Part shown: piece after piece, positions 25,773 to 32,856 of the stretch
Layout: each line of letters begins with the position of its first letter
Position numbering within the stretch: the stretch's first letter is position 1
IMG/VR virus record: IMGVR_UViG_3300020185_000014
Location: 52,070-116,069 of that record
Length of the DNA stretch: 64,000 bases
Source: a virus
Reading direction: 5' to 3' (one strand)
Translations under genes and position numbers: made by a program
Notes under the pieces: generated by a model
Databases searched by the model: none
Seen by the model: only the letters and a program-made list of their open reading frames with translations
What the model was told of the DNA's origin: nothing

Positions 25773-27090
25773 TAATATCATCATTACAAGTTCAATCGAA
25801 TCGTTGCGTAGAAGCAACCCCGAAGCACTTCGTCCGCAAGAATCCTCCGGAGGCGAAGCTGGCGGTGGATCTTCCTTCGATTTATCGCCGTTGGTCGAAT
25901 TATCTCAACTGATGCTCGCCGAGATTAAATCTGTTAATATGAATTTCGAATTGTTTTTCGAAAAAATGGAATTAGCGCGGTTGAAATCTAGAGACTCTGG
26001 TCCAGCAGAAAGTCCGTCCGCACCCTCCGTTAATGCGCCGGAAAGTGAGAAAGATGATTCTGGGTTTCTGTTCGACGGGATTGTTGCCGGTTTCATGGCA
26101 TTTAAATCAACCATCGTATCTTTTGCGTTGAGGTTTAAAAACTTCATCAAAATTATCGCAAAACCGTTTGTGATAATCACTGCGGCAGTCACAGGCATCC
26201 TTGGTTTCATTGAGGGGTTTACAGAAAATGCAGACGACACTATGGGAGAAAAGATAACCAGAGGGATAATGCGCGGCATCGAGAATATCATAGATGTTAT
26301 TGTTGCTTGGCCTGCACAGTTATTAGTTGATACTGTAGCGTGGTTGTCCAGAGCTCTCGGGGCAGAAGGCATTGCTGATTACTTAGATAGGGTTGATATA
26401 AGAAAGGCATTAGCAGACATGTTCGATTATTTCGAATCATTCATTGAACCGATTGGCGCGATGATCGATTCTGTAATCGCGGTATTTCAATCCGATCAAG
26501 TTAAAGAACTCATCGAGGGAGTCAAAGGTAAAATTATCGACGGGTTCAATTCTGGAATAGAAACTCTATCCGGCATCATGAACACTATCTTCAGTGCAGT
26601 GCAGTGGTTTAGCGAAACTGACATGGAAGAAAAGGTTGAAGGAGGTCTCGGGTTATTCCGAGATGTCGTAGATGGGATTCAAAAGTGGATCGGTAATCTC
26701 GCTTCATCGTTATATGAAGCATTACCAGATTTTTCCAGTTTTGCAAAGTCGTCTATTTCTTTTGTAAAAGATGCATCGGGCGCGGTAGGGAATTTGTTTA
26801 GCGACGATAACACATCGGGCGCGGTAGGGAATTTGTTTAGCGACGATAACACATCGGTCACACCACTAACAAGTTCTACGAGGGAAACATCCGCCGCAAG
26901 TTTATCAGAAGAATCTAGAATCGCCGCAGCACAAAACATTACAGGTCAACAAACATCAGTTAACGTTGTTGATAATAGTGTGAGTTCTACGAGCAATTCT
27001 AGTTCATCTGCAGCAATTATGATGGAGACTCCACCAGCGACAGACCGTTACGATCCAATAAGAGGTCGTAACGGTCTGCGTTTCGCTTAG
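25762..27090 (+). CDS. Candidate tape-measure / hub protein (gp29 position)
   Basis: 442 residues from a GTG start with AAGGAA about 9 bases upstream. After a Ser/Gly-rich N-terminus come a helical part (ELSQLMLAEIKSV...FFEKMELARLK), a hydrophobic stretch near residues 120-150 (FVIITAAVTGILGFIEGF), long amphipathic helices, and a Ser/Thr-rich tail with a duplicated 13-residue unit. Hydrophobic, helical composition and position right after the gp26/gp51 pair match tape-measure proteins. T4 gp29 is 590 residues. The 3' end overlaps the convergent gp32 gene by 4 bases. Confidence 0.6.
   Translation: MADSNIIITSSIESLRRSNPEALRPQESSGGEAGGGSSFDLSPLVELSQLMLAEIKSVNMNFELFFEKMELARLKSRDSGPAESPSAPSVNAPESEKDDSGFLFDGIVAGFMAFKSTIVSFALRFKNFIKIIAKPFVIITAAVTGILGFIEGFTENADDTMGEKITRGIMRGIENIIDVIVAWPAQLLVDTVAWLSRALGAEGIADYLDRVDIRKALADMFDYFESFIEPIGAMIDSVIAVFQSDQVKELIEGVKGKIIDGFNSGIETLSGIMNTIFSAVQWFSETDMEEKVEGGLGLFRDVVDGIQKWIGNLASSLYEALPDFSSFAKSSISFVKDASGAVGNLFSDDNTSGAVGNLFSDDNTSVTPLTSSTRETSAASLSEESRIAAAQNITGQQTSVNVVDNSVSSTSNSSSSAAIMMETPPATDRYDPIRGRNGLRFA
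26774..26851 (+). repeat. Exact 39-bp tandem duplication in the tape-measure candidate
   Basis: Units 26774-26812 and 26813-26851 are identical and in frame, encoding SGAVGNLFSDDNT twice. The absence of any difference implies a recent event. Confidence 0.95.
27041..27078. terminator. 13-bp perfect inverted repeat at the convergent gene ends
   Basis: Arms CAGACCGTTACGA (27041-27053) and its exact complement (27066-27078) enclose a 12-base loop inside the last codons of the tape-measure candidate, just before the convergent gp32 stop at 27087. A bidirectional terminator or transcript 3'-end stabiliser fits the position, but there is no long T run on either side. Confidence 0.5.
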
Positions 27091-27980
27091 TCGTCCGCTG
27101 CTAACTTGGCGAAGTATGACATGGTATCATCATCATCTACGACAGGCGCTTCGGCAATAACTCGTTGAGTCGATTGTTTTTGAACTGGCGCAACTTCCGT
27201 TGTATCCATAGCAACTTCTTGCTTGGCGGTACGCGGTGCTGCATCTCCTAAGACCATTGCTAGTCTAGCAGAGAGTTCTTCATAAGTCTTGAAGTTTGAC
27301 GCTTCGGTGAACTCAGTTAAATCATAGAGAGACTCATAGATTTGCTCTAGTTCATCGTCGTCTTGCGATAAGACTGAAGGGGTAGAGAATTCTGACTTGT
27401 CATAGTTTCGGTATCCTTCGACTTTACGAATCTTCAGTTTGAAGGACGCGCCTTCCCAAAAATCGAAAGGGTTGATAGGATCCTCGTCAGCAAATTGAGG
27501 TTGCATAACGTCCATGACTTTGTCAAAGATTTTCTTACCAAACGTGTAGAGAAAAACCTTACCTTCGTTGTCAGGGTTTCCTGAGTCTTGCTCAACAACA
27601 ATGTTAGCAACATAGTGGAGTCGACGCTTGCGTTCTCGAGCGATCGCGCGCATTTCGTCACTTTCGGTTGCCCAAAGTTTAGAGTTCATTTCAGAAACAG
27701 GATCCTGTTGACCAATGGAAGTCAAAGACTTCTCAATATACCATTGACCGGTTGGACCTTTGAACCCATGATCCCAATACTTCACCCACGGCAGTTCATT
27801 ACCGGATGGAGCAGGGAGAAAGCGAATAACGGCATAACCGTTACCTGCTTTATCTACGGTAGGTTTCCACTGACGATCATCAACGTAAGACTTCTTCTCA
27901 GTCGAGGATGTTGTATCAGCGGCAGCAATCATCTTACTGATTGCGCTTTTGCGGTTCTTCTTAAGTGTAGCAAATGACAT
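27087..27980 (-). CDS. 32: Single-stranded DNA-binding protein gp32
   Basis: 297 residues (T4 gp32 is 301). N-terminal LAST-like basic start (MSFATLKKNRKSAISKM), core WVKYWDHGFKGPTGQWYIEK, DPVSEMNSKLW and FGKKIFDKVMDVM, and an acidic C-terminal tail (VVDDDDTMSYFAKLAADD) for partner binding. The zinc-binding cysteines of T4 gp32 are absent (SIGQQDPVSE where T4 has CPVC), as I recall for cyanophage homologues. AAGGAA precedes the ATG and a sigma70-like promoter lies upstream. gp32 coats ssDNA in replication, recombination and repair. Confidence 0.95.
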   Translation of the reverse strand: MSFATLKKNRKSAISKMIAAADTTSSTEKKSYVDDRQWKPTVDKAGNGYAVIRFLPAPSGNELPWVKYWDHGFKGPTGQWYIEKSLTSIGQQDPVSEMNSKLWATESDEMRAIARERKRRLHYVANIVVEQDSGNPDNEGKVFLYTFGKKIFDKVMDVMQPQFADEDPINPFDFWEGASFKLKIRKVEGYRNYDKSEFSTPSVLSQDDDELEQIYESLYDLTEFTEASNFKTYEELSARLAMVLGDAAPRTAKQEVAMDTTEVAPVQKQSTQRVIAEAPVVDDDDTMSYFAKLAADD

Positions 27981-28045
27981 AGTATTTCCTTGTATGTACA
28001 GAGTATTTTAGTTTGTCCACAATATATTCATAATGTATGAGATAT

Positions 28046-28074
28046 ATATTACTAAACTTTTTCGCCAATGTCAA
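28046..28074 (-). promoter_or_regulatory. Sigma70-type promoter for gene 32
   Basis: TTGACA (28069-28074) and TAATAT (28046-28051) with a 17-base spacer, on the minus strand. Predicted start lies about 60 bases before the gp32 ATG. The -35 hexamer overlaps the gp33 stop codon. Confidence 0.65.
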
Positions 28075-28313
28075 ATCGGCAGTTTATTTGATCGAGGTAG
28101 ATAATTAAGATCCATCGCTTCAACCTCAACCTTGTTCGTGATCGCTTCGTTCAGGTATTTTTTGATATCCTGGACTTCGAGCGAATTCTTTTCACAGATT
28201 AAAATAATTGCATCCATGTACGGTATTCCTTTAATCCGTACAGTCTCTTCAATCATCTTACTGAACTTCTTCTTGGTTAACATCAACCCATCAAGTTTCA
28301 TTAGATTCTCCAT
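28071..28313 (-). CDS. 33: Late-promoter transcription accessory protein gp33
   Basis: 80 residues from the ATG at 28311-28313 (MENLMKLDGLMLTKKKFSKM). The frame is open further upstream but only as overlap with the previous gene. The segment TKKKFSKMIEETVR...YMDAIILICEKN and the LNYLPRSNKLP end match gp33 of marine T4-like phages. gp33 links the gp45 sliding clamp to RNA polymerase carrying gp55 and activates the TATAAATA promoters found throughout this window. It overlaps the previous gene by 23 bases. Confidence 0.8.
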   Translation of the reverse strand: MENLMKLDGLMLTKKKFSKMIEETVRIKGIPYMDAIILICEKNSLEVQDIKKYLNEAITNKVEVEAMDLNYLPRSNKLPI

Positions 28314-28785
28314 ATACGCCAATGTCTGGATACCAAACACCATGCGATCGTTTAACATTACCTTCGGCATCGAAGACTGGAACAACACTAACGAATTTAA
28401 TTTTGTGCTGCATATTTTCACCATAATACATATCATTCCAAACACCGGTGGTTAGGTATGATTGCATATTTTTAATATAATTATCAGCAATCTGGTACTC
28501 GAGTCGCTGTTTCCAATCTTTTGATTCGCGGAAGATTTTCATCCCAAGGCGTTTCTCTTGCCAAGTCTTAATCCACATTTTTACTTTGTTTGGATTGAGA
28601 TAATGTTCTTCGTCGAGATCTCTAATAGTTTCGTGCACAGAAAGATTCTTCGCCGGACCTTTCGCTTCGCGCGCTTTCCGTAACCGCTCTCCTGCAGCAA
28701 GTTTCTGCTCAGGGGTCATAGGTTTGCGTTTGCGTTTGATCTTAGTCCGTTCAAACTTTTCGGGTTCTTGATATTTTTTATTCAT
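28291..28785 (-). CDS. Conserved T4-like protein upstream of gp33
   Basis: 164 residues from the ATG at 28783-28785 (MNKKYQEPEKFERTKIKRKR). A basic N-terminus (KPMTPEQKLAAGERLRKARE) is followed by a Trp/Tyr-rich part (MWIKTWQEKRLG, YLTTGVWNDMYYGENM). I recognise it as a conserved companion of gp33 in marine T4-like phages, without known function. It overlaps the dehydrogenase gene by 8 bases and gp33 by 23. DNA or RNA binding is possible from its charge. Confidence 0.6.
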   Translation of the reverse strand: MNKKYQEPEKFERTKIKRKRKPMTPEQKLAAGERLRKAREAKGPAKNLSVHETIRDLDEEHYLNPNKVKMWIKTWQEKRLGMKIFRESKDWKQRLEYQIADNYIKNMQSYLTTGVWNDMYYGENMQHKIKFVSVVPVFDAEGNVKRSHGVWYPDIGVYGESNET

Positions 28786-29590
28786 GACGAATACCGTTAT
28801 TAATTTCAACAATAGAGTCAAGGATCTTAACTTGACGGTCAAGGCGCTGAGCGACCGCACGCAGCGCGTTCACGTCTTTGGGTAGACAATGTCCGCCGAA
28901 CCCAAAGTTGCCGTCAGGTCCAGGCACCTGAGTGTGAGAGCGACCAATTCGGGAATCGATAGTGATAGCGTCGATCATTTGATCGTAACCATCGAAACCG
29001 CACGCATTGAAAAGTGCATGCATTTCATTAAAGAACGTCACCTTGGTCGCTAAGAAACAATTCTCAACATATTTCGAGAACGATGCTTGATCCAACGAGC
29101 AATACTTAACTTCGCTGAGCTGTCGCAAGACTGGGCGAAACAACTCATCCCAGAATCTACAATCATCCCCACCAAAGATCGCGAATGTCTGATTACGAAA
29201 TTCTTCTGTCGGGTTACGGTTTATGTTAGAACCACCAAGAAATTCTGGTGAGTATGTGATACTAAAATTATTGTCGCTATGAATCTTACTTAACCAAACA
29301 GGATCAACAGCGCTCTTAATTAGAAATTTGATATTTTTAATTCTACCGTATTTCTTAAAGATATCATCGACGTTATCAGTAACGCACGACCCGTCGTCTG
29401 GGTTCGCAGGTGTAGCAACACAAACAATAACCGCATCGGGTGGCGAAGTTGCGAAATGCGGAGTATATTTGTGACCCTTAAACGGATCGTCAATAAACAG
29501 GGAATCGCGGACGCTCGCCGACGAATGCTCACTAAGCGCGCCGTGAATCGCTTCGCCGACGGGTCCATATCCAGCAATAACTATTTTCAT
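28778..29590 (-). CDS. Nucleotide-sugar (UDP-glucose/GDP-mannose type) dehydrogenase, lacking C-terminal domain
   Basis: 270 residues. GYGPVGEAI is a Rossmann NAD-binding start, VIVCVATP follows, then SPEFLGGSN, and GFGGHCLPKD near residue 235 carries the catalytic Cys of UDP-glucose 6-dehydrogenases (usually GFGGSCFPKD). Typical enzymes have about 390-450 residues; the C-terminal substrate-binding domain is missing. It would oxidise a nucleotide sugar to a uronic acid if active. Its neighbours are replication and transcription genes, but it may supply the glycan island 4 kb away. Confidence 0.8.
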   Translation of the reverse strand: MKIVIAGYGPVGEAIHGALSEHSSASVRDSLFIDDPFKGHKYTPHFATSPPDAVIVCVATPANPDDGSCVTDNVDDIFKKYGRIKNIKFLIKSAVDPVWLSKIHSDNNFSITYSPEFLGGSNINRNPTEEFRNQTFAIFGGDDCRFWDELFRPVLRQLSEVKYCSLDQASFSKYVENCFLATKVTFFNEMHALFNACGFDGYDQMIDAITIDSRIGRSHTQVPGPDGNFGFGGHCLPKDVNALRAVAQRLDRQVKILDSIVEINNGIRHE

Positions 29591-29638
29591 TTTAGGAACT
29601 CTCTATATAATATATTATTGTAACTTATTAGGTTTTAA
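29591..29638. promoter_or_regulatory. Divergent promoter region
   Basis: The 48-base AT-rich gap between divergent genes contains TATAAT on the plus strand (within CTATATAATATATT) and ATATTATA on the minus strand. No clear -35 boxes were identified. Confidence 0.4.
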
Positions 29639-29902
29639 ATGTCAAACGAAATATTTGATTTTGGATTTACCGCAGTCAACGAAGATGAGTTGGACGCGGT
29701 TCAGAGGGCATCGAAAGAGGCAGAATTAAATTATGAGTCGGCGGATAAGTCGCAATCAAAACTCAATGATTTATATAATGCGATACAACCACTCTTGACC
29801 AACCTCAAATTGAACCCCGAGAAAGATTATATCTATTGGCCTGATAGGTTAACAAAGGTCGAATCTTTCGAAGAATATATATTAGAAATCTACACCAAGT
29901 AG
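29639..29902 (+). CDS. Small conserved T4-like acidic protein
   Basis: 87 residues. The start EIFDFGFTAVNEDELDAVQ and the end NPEKDYIYWPDRLTKVE are conserved in a small protein I recognise from marine T4-like phages; function is unknown. It is acidic and helical, with no membrane segment. It is the only plus-strand gene between 27 and 64 kb, and its 3' end overlaps the convergent gene by 21 bases. Confidence 0.65.
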   Translation: MSNEIFDFGFTAVNEDELDAVQRASKEAELNYESADKSQSKLNDLYNAIQPLLTNLKLNPEKDYIYWPDRLTKVESFEEYILEIYTK

Positions 29903-30166
29903 ACATACGTTTTCGGCATAGTTATCTGCATCAATTTCTCTAGAGAATGATTCTGATGTTTTCACACGCCGTTCCTTCTCGTATATCTCAACAAGAAATC
30001 CATCATCGGTGAGGCAAACAATTGCCTCGATGGGTTCTTCTCTATGAAAGTGCCGCGATATCTCTACGCGTGTTTTCTTGTTTCCGAATGCCCTATCCCA
30101 GTTGCTAGAAAACTTATCACTTTCCACACTGGTGGGTCTGCGAGACGACCCCTTACCATTCACCAC
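29882..30166 (-). CDS. Small conserved phage protein (GKGSxRRP type)
   Basis: 94 residues. It begins MVNGKGSSRRPTSV, followed by NWDRAFGNKKTRVEI, a pattern seen in many phage hypotheticals. The rest is a small alpha/beta domain. The start overlaps the upstream gene by 14 bases, consistent with an operon. Function unknown. Confidence 0.55.
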   Translation of the reverse strand: MVNGKGSSRRPTSVESDKFSSNWDRAFGNKKTRVEISRHFHREEPIEAIVCLTDDGFLVEIYEKERRVKTSESFSREIDADNYAENVCLLGVDF

Positions 30167-30722
30167 GAGTTTGCTCCTTCCACCAATCAGGTGCGCCGCG
30201 ATTAGTCCATTTCGACAGCGACTGTTTTGCTTCTAGGTAATAATTCCTATAAGACGCGACTGAATCGCCCTCAACAATGCATTGTGGGTATTGCTTCATC
30301 GCTGGCGTGGGTTGAGTAAACTTTTTGGTTGTGTCGATATGCATCGGAGGATAGCGCAAGATATCTTCTAGTTTTCTAACAGACTCGTGTTTGCGTCCAT
30401 ATCGATGAGTGTATTCCAAACCTAATTGGATCCACAGTTTATACAACCACATGTAATTCGCATGCGATTCTCTGACCCAAAGCGCGGAAGGGTGTGAAAC
30501 ATGACACGCCAAGTACACCTCGCGGTTCATATATGGGTCTTCAAGATACCACCGTTTTACATTTCTTCCTGTCGCCGTTTGACCAATCCACATAGTCCCG
30601 TCACAAATCCGATGAGCGGTGGATAGCAATTGCGCATACTCAACACACATTTTACTCGAGTGAGAATCGTTGTGATGTTGTGCGCAGGTCGTCGGGTCTT
30701 CATGAAGATAGAATATGTTCAA
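30153..30722 (-). CDS. Conserved phage protein, MNIFYLxxDPxxCAxxH family
   Basis: 189 residues. The start MNIFYLHEDPTTCAQHHNDS followed by HSSKMCVEYAQLLSTAHR is widespread in phages; some are annotated as pyrimidine-dimer glycosylase-like (Pyr_excise), but I do not see a convincing match to T4 DenV. The many conserved His, Asp and Trp residues suggest an enzyme. It follows a 52-residue gene in the ThyX operon. Confidence 0.55.
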   Translation of the reverse strand: MNIFYLHEDPTTCAQHHNDSHSSKMCVEYAQLLSTAHRICDGTMWIGQTATGRNVKRWYLEDPYMNREVYLACHVSHPSALWVRESHANYMWLYKLWIQLGLEYTHRYGRKHESVRKLEDILRYPPMHIDTTKKFTQPTPAMKQYPQCIVEGDSVASYRNYYLEAKQSLSKWTNRGAPDWWKEQTRGEW

Positions 30723-30724
30723 TC

Positions 30725-30883
30725 TTACTTTTCCTCAGTTTGTAAATTCGCTTGTAGTAGTGCTGCATTCCAGAAAGATTTAATTCTGCCGCGCTCACTA
30801 TGTGATAGACTATTGTATAATCTTTTATCTGAAGAAGCAACCTTGTTGACCTTCCGCATAATCTTCGCTGTCTTACCGTTCAT
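30725..30883 (-). CDS. Small basic protein between ThyX and the next gene
   Basis: 52 residues, MNGKTAKIMRKVNKVASSD and on to QANLQTEEK. Its ATG overlaps the ThyX stop region by 11 bases and its stop comes 3 bases before the next gene, so it fills the gap exactly. Small basic proteins starting MNGK-A-K are typical in T4-like genomes. Function unknown. Confidence 0.6.
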   Translation of the reverse strand: MNGKTAKIMRKVNKVASSDKRLYNSLSHSERGRIKSFWNAALLQANLQTEEK

Positions 30884-31556
30884 TCAATAACTCCACTGCT
30901 TTAATAACGTCTGGAAAATGCACACCGAGAATATCCCAGCACTGATCGGCGATATCCATATGCTCTTTCTGCGTCCCATGACCTCGCCTCAGTTCGCAAT
31001 AATGGACCCAAGAACGTAAGGTTCCCGCCATATACAAAGTCGTCCCAGTGAGACCCTCCGGAAGCAGGGCGCGCGCTTGTTCTTTGGCGATACCAATATT
31101 TAACGCAATCTCGTATGCATCTTTGGAAGACTTCGAAAGTTCTGCTTGTAGTTCAGTAAATACTTCTTGCGCTTTTTTCTGTTTAATCGGATCCTCGTCA
31201 ACCATACTTAATTGACGATTGGTCGGATGCTGTTTCCTCGCTTCACGGTTTACGTGAAACGTTTCGCTGACAGCATATCTCTGAGAGAATTCTTGAAACG
31301 AAAACGAACGATGCCGAAGAATCTGTCGAGCAATATCTCGAGTTGTTTTAATTTCCATGGTCACAGATACCATCTCGAATGGAGACCAGTGTGATTCCCT
31401 GATCAAATAAGAGATAAGTTTTGATGCTGTTTTAGTATTGTTTTGATTGTTAGGATTACTGACCCTCGCCGCATGAGCGATTAAATCGTTTGCCGTATGA
31501 CAACCAGTAATCGCTGACGGCGATGACATAGAGATCAAACTTACATTATGAGTCAT
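30873..31556 (-). CDS. thyX: Flavin-dependent thymidylate synthase ThyX
   Basis: 227 residues from the ATG at 31554-31556. The ThyX signature RHRSFSFQEFSQRY (RHRxxSxxxxSxR) is intact, and the LPEGLTGTTLYMAGTLRSW...FLRLR-like end (SWVHYCELRRG) fits the family. It makes dTMP from dUMP with FAD, NADPH and methylene-THF, supplying phage DNA synthesis. The frame is open 14 codons upstream but the internal start overlaps the preceding stop by 11 bases, as elsewhere in this operon. Confidence 0.93.
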   Translation of the reverse strand: MTHNVSLISMSSPSAITGCHTANDLIAHAARVSNPNNQNNTKTASKLISYLIRESHWSPFEMVSVTMEIKTTRDIARQILRHRSFSFQEFSQRYAVSETFHVNREARKQHPTNRQLSMVDEDPIKQKKAQEVFTELQAELSKSSKDAYEIALNIGIAKEQARALLPEGLTGTTLYMAGTLRSWVHYCELRRGHGTQKEHMDIADQCWDILGVHFPDVIKAVELLNER

Positions 31557-31737
31557 ATGCGCCCTCCATATAGGTTCCCGCAACAGAATAGTATGCAATT
31601 ACAGTATGCAACGCTGAGATCAACGCTCGGTCTTGTAATTCTTCGGGATCTTCACTTAACATTAACACTTGAGACTTCAAGTCTTGCGCGACGATATCGT
31701 CAGCACATTCATCTTTAAAGATATCACGATATATCAT
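31546..31737 (-). CDS. Small acidic hypothetical protein
   Basis: 63 residues (MIYRDIFKDECADDIVAQDL and on). AAGGAAG lies about 8 bases upstream. Helical and acidic, with no recognised domain. It is the first gene after the tRNA cluster and overlaps ThyX by 11 bases. Confidence 0.5.
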   Translation of the reverse strand: MIYRDIFKDECADDIVAQDLKSQVLMLSEDPEELQDRALISALHTVIAYYSVAGTYMEGAYDS

Positions 31738-31763
31738 TCACAACTTCCTTTCATAAAATATTG

Positions 31764-31837
31764 CTGGCGTGGTTGGGATCGAACCAACGACCGCCTGATT
31801 AACAGTCAGGAGCTACTACCGTCTGAGCTACACGCCA
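31764..31837 (-). tRNA. tRNA-Asn (anticodon GTT)
   Basis: Minus strand. Acceptor arms TGGCGTG and CACGCCA pair, the D arm is GCTC-based, the anticodon loop reads CTGTTAA, and the T arm is GTTGG-TTCGATC-CCAAC. Discriminator is G; CCA is not encoded (CAA follows). Confidence 0.92.
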
Positions 31838-31845
31838 ATACAAAA

Positions 31846-31921
31846 TGGTGCCGCCACCAAGAGTCGAACTCGGGACCTACTGATTACAAATCAGTTGCTC
31901 TACCAACTGAGCTATGACGGC
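31846..31921 (-). tRNA. tRNA-Thr (anticodon TGT)
   Basis: Minus strand. Acceptor GCCGTCA pairs with TGGCGGC, the anticodon loop is TTTGTAA inside a CTGAT/ATCAG stem, and the T loop is TTCGACT. Discriminator A is followed by an encoded CCA (31846-31848). Confidence 0.92.
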
Positions 31922-31929
31922 AAAATTTT

Positions 31930-32030
31930 TTTCAAATTTGATAGTCGCCCCCAGGAAACATTGAGAGTGAAACCCCCGCGCTATCAATGAGCACCTACTC
32001 GGTGGAATTGTGCTCTTTCCTCTTTGTGTT
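31930..32030 (-). ncRNA. Candidate structured RNA between tRNA genes
   Basis: The 129-base gap between tRNA-Ser and tRNA-Thr has no plausible ORF. On the minus strand it holds a GAGCAC/GTGCTC hairpin (32015-31989) and a TTGATAG/CTATCAA stem (31987-31938) enclosing two GGGGG runs and GTTTC/GAAAC-like segments. A late-type TATAAATA (32033-32040) lies just upstream. T4 encodes stable RNAs C and D in its tRNA cluster, so a similar stable RNA is possible. No known family is recognised. Confidence 0.45.
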
Positions 32031-32032
32031 AT

Positions 32033-32040
32033 TATTTATA
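32033..32040 (-). promoter_or_regulatory. TATAAATA element inside the tRNA cluster
   Basis: Exact minus-strand TATAAATA just after the tRNA-Ser 3' end. It could drive the candidate ncRNA and the tRNA-Thr/tRNA-Asn pair late in infection. Confidence 0.45.
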
Positions 32041-32050
32041 AAACTAGAAT

Positions 32051-32141
32051 TGGCGGAAGATGAAGGATTCGAACCTTCGATACCCTATTAAGGTATGCTG
32101 GTTTTCAAGACCAGTGCATTCAACCACTCTGCCAATCTTCC
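32051..32141 (-). tRNA. tRNA-Ser (anticodon TGA)
   Basis: Minus strand. Acceptor GGAAGAT pairs with ATCTTCC, discriminator G, encoded CCA (32051-32053). The anticodon loop is CTTGAAA, and a long variable arm (ATACC...GGTAT) identifies a class II serine tRNA. Confidence 0.93.
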
Positions 32142-32170
32142 TACTCGTTTATATAGTAAACCACTATCCT

Positions 32171-32326
32171 CTATAGAATAACAACGAAACCAACAATTAA
32201 AACAAAAATGCTAACGATCGCGGCAACTTCGCCGGCAATCTGCAGCGCGTCATGCTCGGGAGCAACAGGCGCTGCAGTCTTTTTGTAGATAGAACCAACA
32301 GCGTGACTTGATTGAACTTGATACAT
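32171..32326 (-). CDS. Small single-span membrane protein
   Basis: 51 residues. A soluble N-terminus (MYQVQSSHAVGSIYKKTAAP) is followed by one hydrophobic segment (AAIVSIFVLIVGFVVIL) reaching the C-terminus. AAGGAA lies 7 bases before the ATG and a conserved sigma70-like promoter about 30 bases upstream. Tail-anchored early proteins of this sort often modify the host membrane or exclude superinfecting phage; function here is unknown. Confidence 0.65.
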   Translation of the reverse strand: MYQVQSSHAVGSIYKKTAAPVAPEHDALQIAGEVAAIVSIFVLIVGFVVIL

Positions 32327-32355
32327 TTCGATTCCTTATTGTCAATAACAGAGTT

Positions 32356-32384
32356 ATTATGCGCCTTTTTAAACAAAATGTAAA
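32356..32384 (-). promoter_or_regulatory. Conserved sigma70-type phage promoter (copy 1)
   Basis: Minus strand: TTTACA (32379-32384), 17-base spacer starting TTTT, CATAAT (32356-32361). The upstream flank CTTAGCGC is identical to copy 2 at 32.8 kb. It drives the 51-residue membrane protein gene. Confidence 0.75.
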
Positions 32385-32401
32385 GCGCTAAGTCCTTGAT
32401 T

Positions 32402-32788
32402 CTACGCGATTAATTTAGTGACTCGTTCGTGTAGCGCTTGAAGTCGCTCGTTCATATCTTCCATATCAAGGTCCATTTTAACCTTGGTGAACCCTTCATG
32501 GTCAACCATATAGAACGCAGGGTTTGCTTGATCAAATACCATATCGCCGATCGAAAGAGAACGCGCTTGTTTGCGGAGCGTCACACGCTCAGAGTCATTT
32601 CTCCAACCGTCGCGGTTCATCCAATGAAATACCATTTCTATGGTGTCGGACTCAATTTCAGCGACGATTTCAAACATGTCGATCATTTCGCTCTTATATG
32701 CTTCTGAACCGAAACACATCAGGTCGCGTACCACTGGCAGGTTAGCGTCATCGCGATCGTTGATTTGGTAGATAGTGAACTTAGACAT
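32402..32788 (-). CDS. Hypothetical early-type protein
   Basis: 128 residues (MSKFTIYQINDRDDANLPVV and on). A compact alpha/beta N-terminal part with a central acidic region (DMFEIVAEIESDTIEMVF) and a C-terminal helix (DMNERLQALHERVTKL). No catalytic motif recognised. Its own promoter (copy 2) lies 32 bases upstream and AAAGAGAAAG precedes the ATG. Confidence 0.55.
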   Translation of the reverse strand: MSKFTIYQINDRDDANLPVVRDLMCFGSEAYKSEMIDMFEIVAEIESDTIEMVFHWMNRDGWRNDSERVTLRKQARSLSIGDMVFDQANPAFYMVDHEGFTKVKMDLDMEDMNERLQALHERVTKLIA

Positions 32789-32819
32789 ATTTCTTTCTCT
32801 TTATTTAATTTATGAGACT

Positions 32820-32848
32820 ATTATGACCTAATACCAGGAAAATGTAAA
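32820..32848 (-). promoter_or_regulatory. Conserved sigma70-type phage promoter (copy 2)
   Basis: Minus strand: TTTACA (32843-32848), 17-base spacer starting TTTT, CATAAT (32820-32825), followed by AGTCTCAT. The last 14 bases (CATAATAGTCTCAT) are identical to copy 3 at 63.26 kb, and the CTTAGCGC flank is identical to copy 1. Confidence 0.75.
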
Positions 32849-32856
32849 GCGCTAAG

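Noticed and set aside
25905-26372. 155-residue open frame on the minus strand
   Set aside because: Antisense to the tape-measure candidate, which has a good start signal and operon context.
28314-28445. N-terminal extension of gp33
   Set aside because: It is the out-of-frame reading of the previous gene; family length fits the start at 28313.
30630-30890. 86-residue plus-strand frame
   Set aside because: It is antisense to a 52-residue minus-strand gene that fills the same gap with operon-type overlaps.
31669-31917. 82-residue plus-strand frame with text-like similarity to common database proteins
   Set aside because: It is a translation of the reverse complement of two tRNA genes; such spurious proteins (GWDRTNDRL-type) are a known annotation error.
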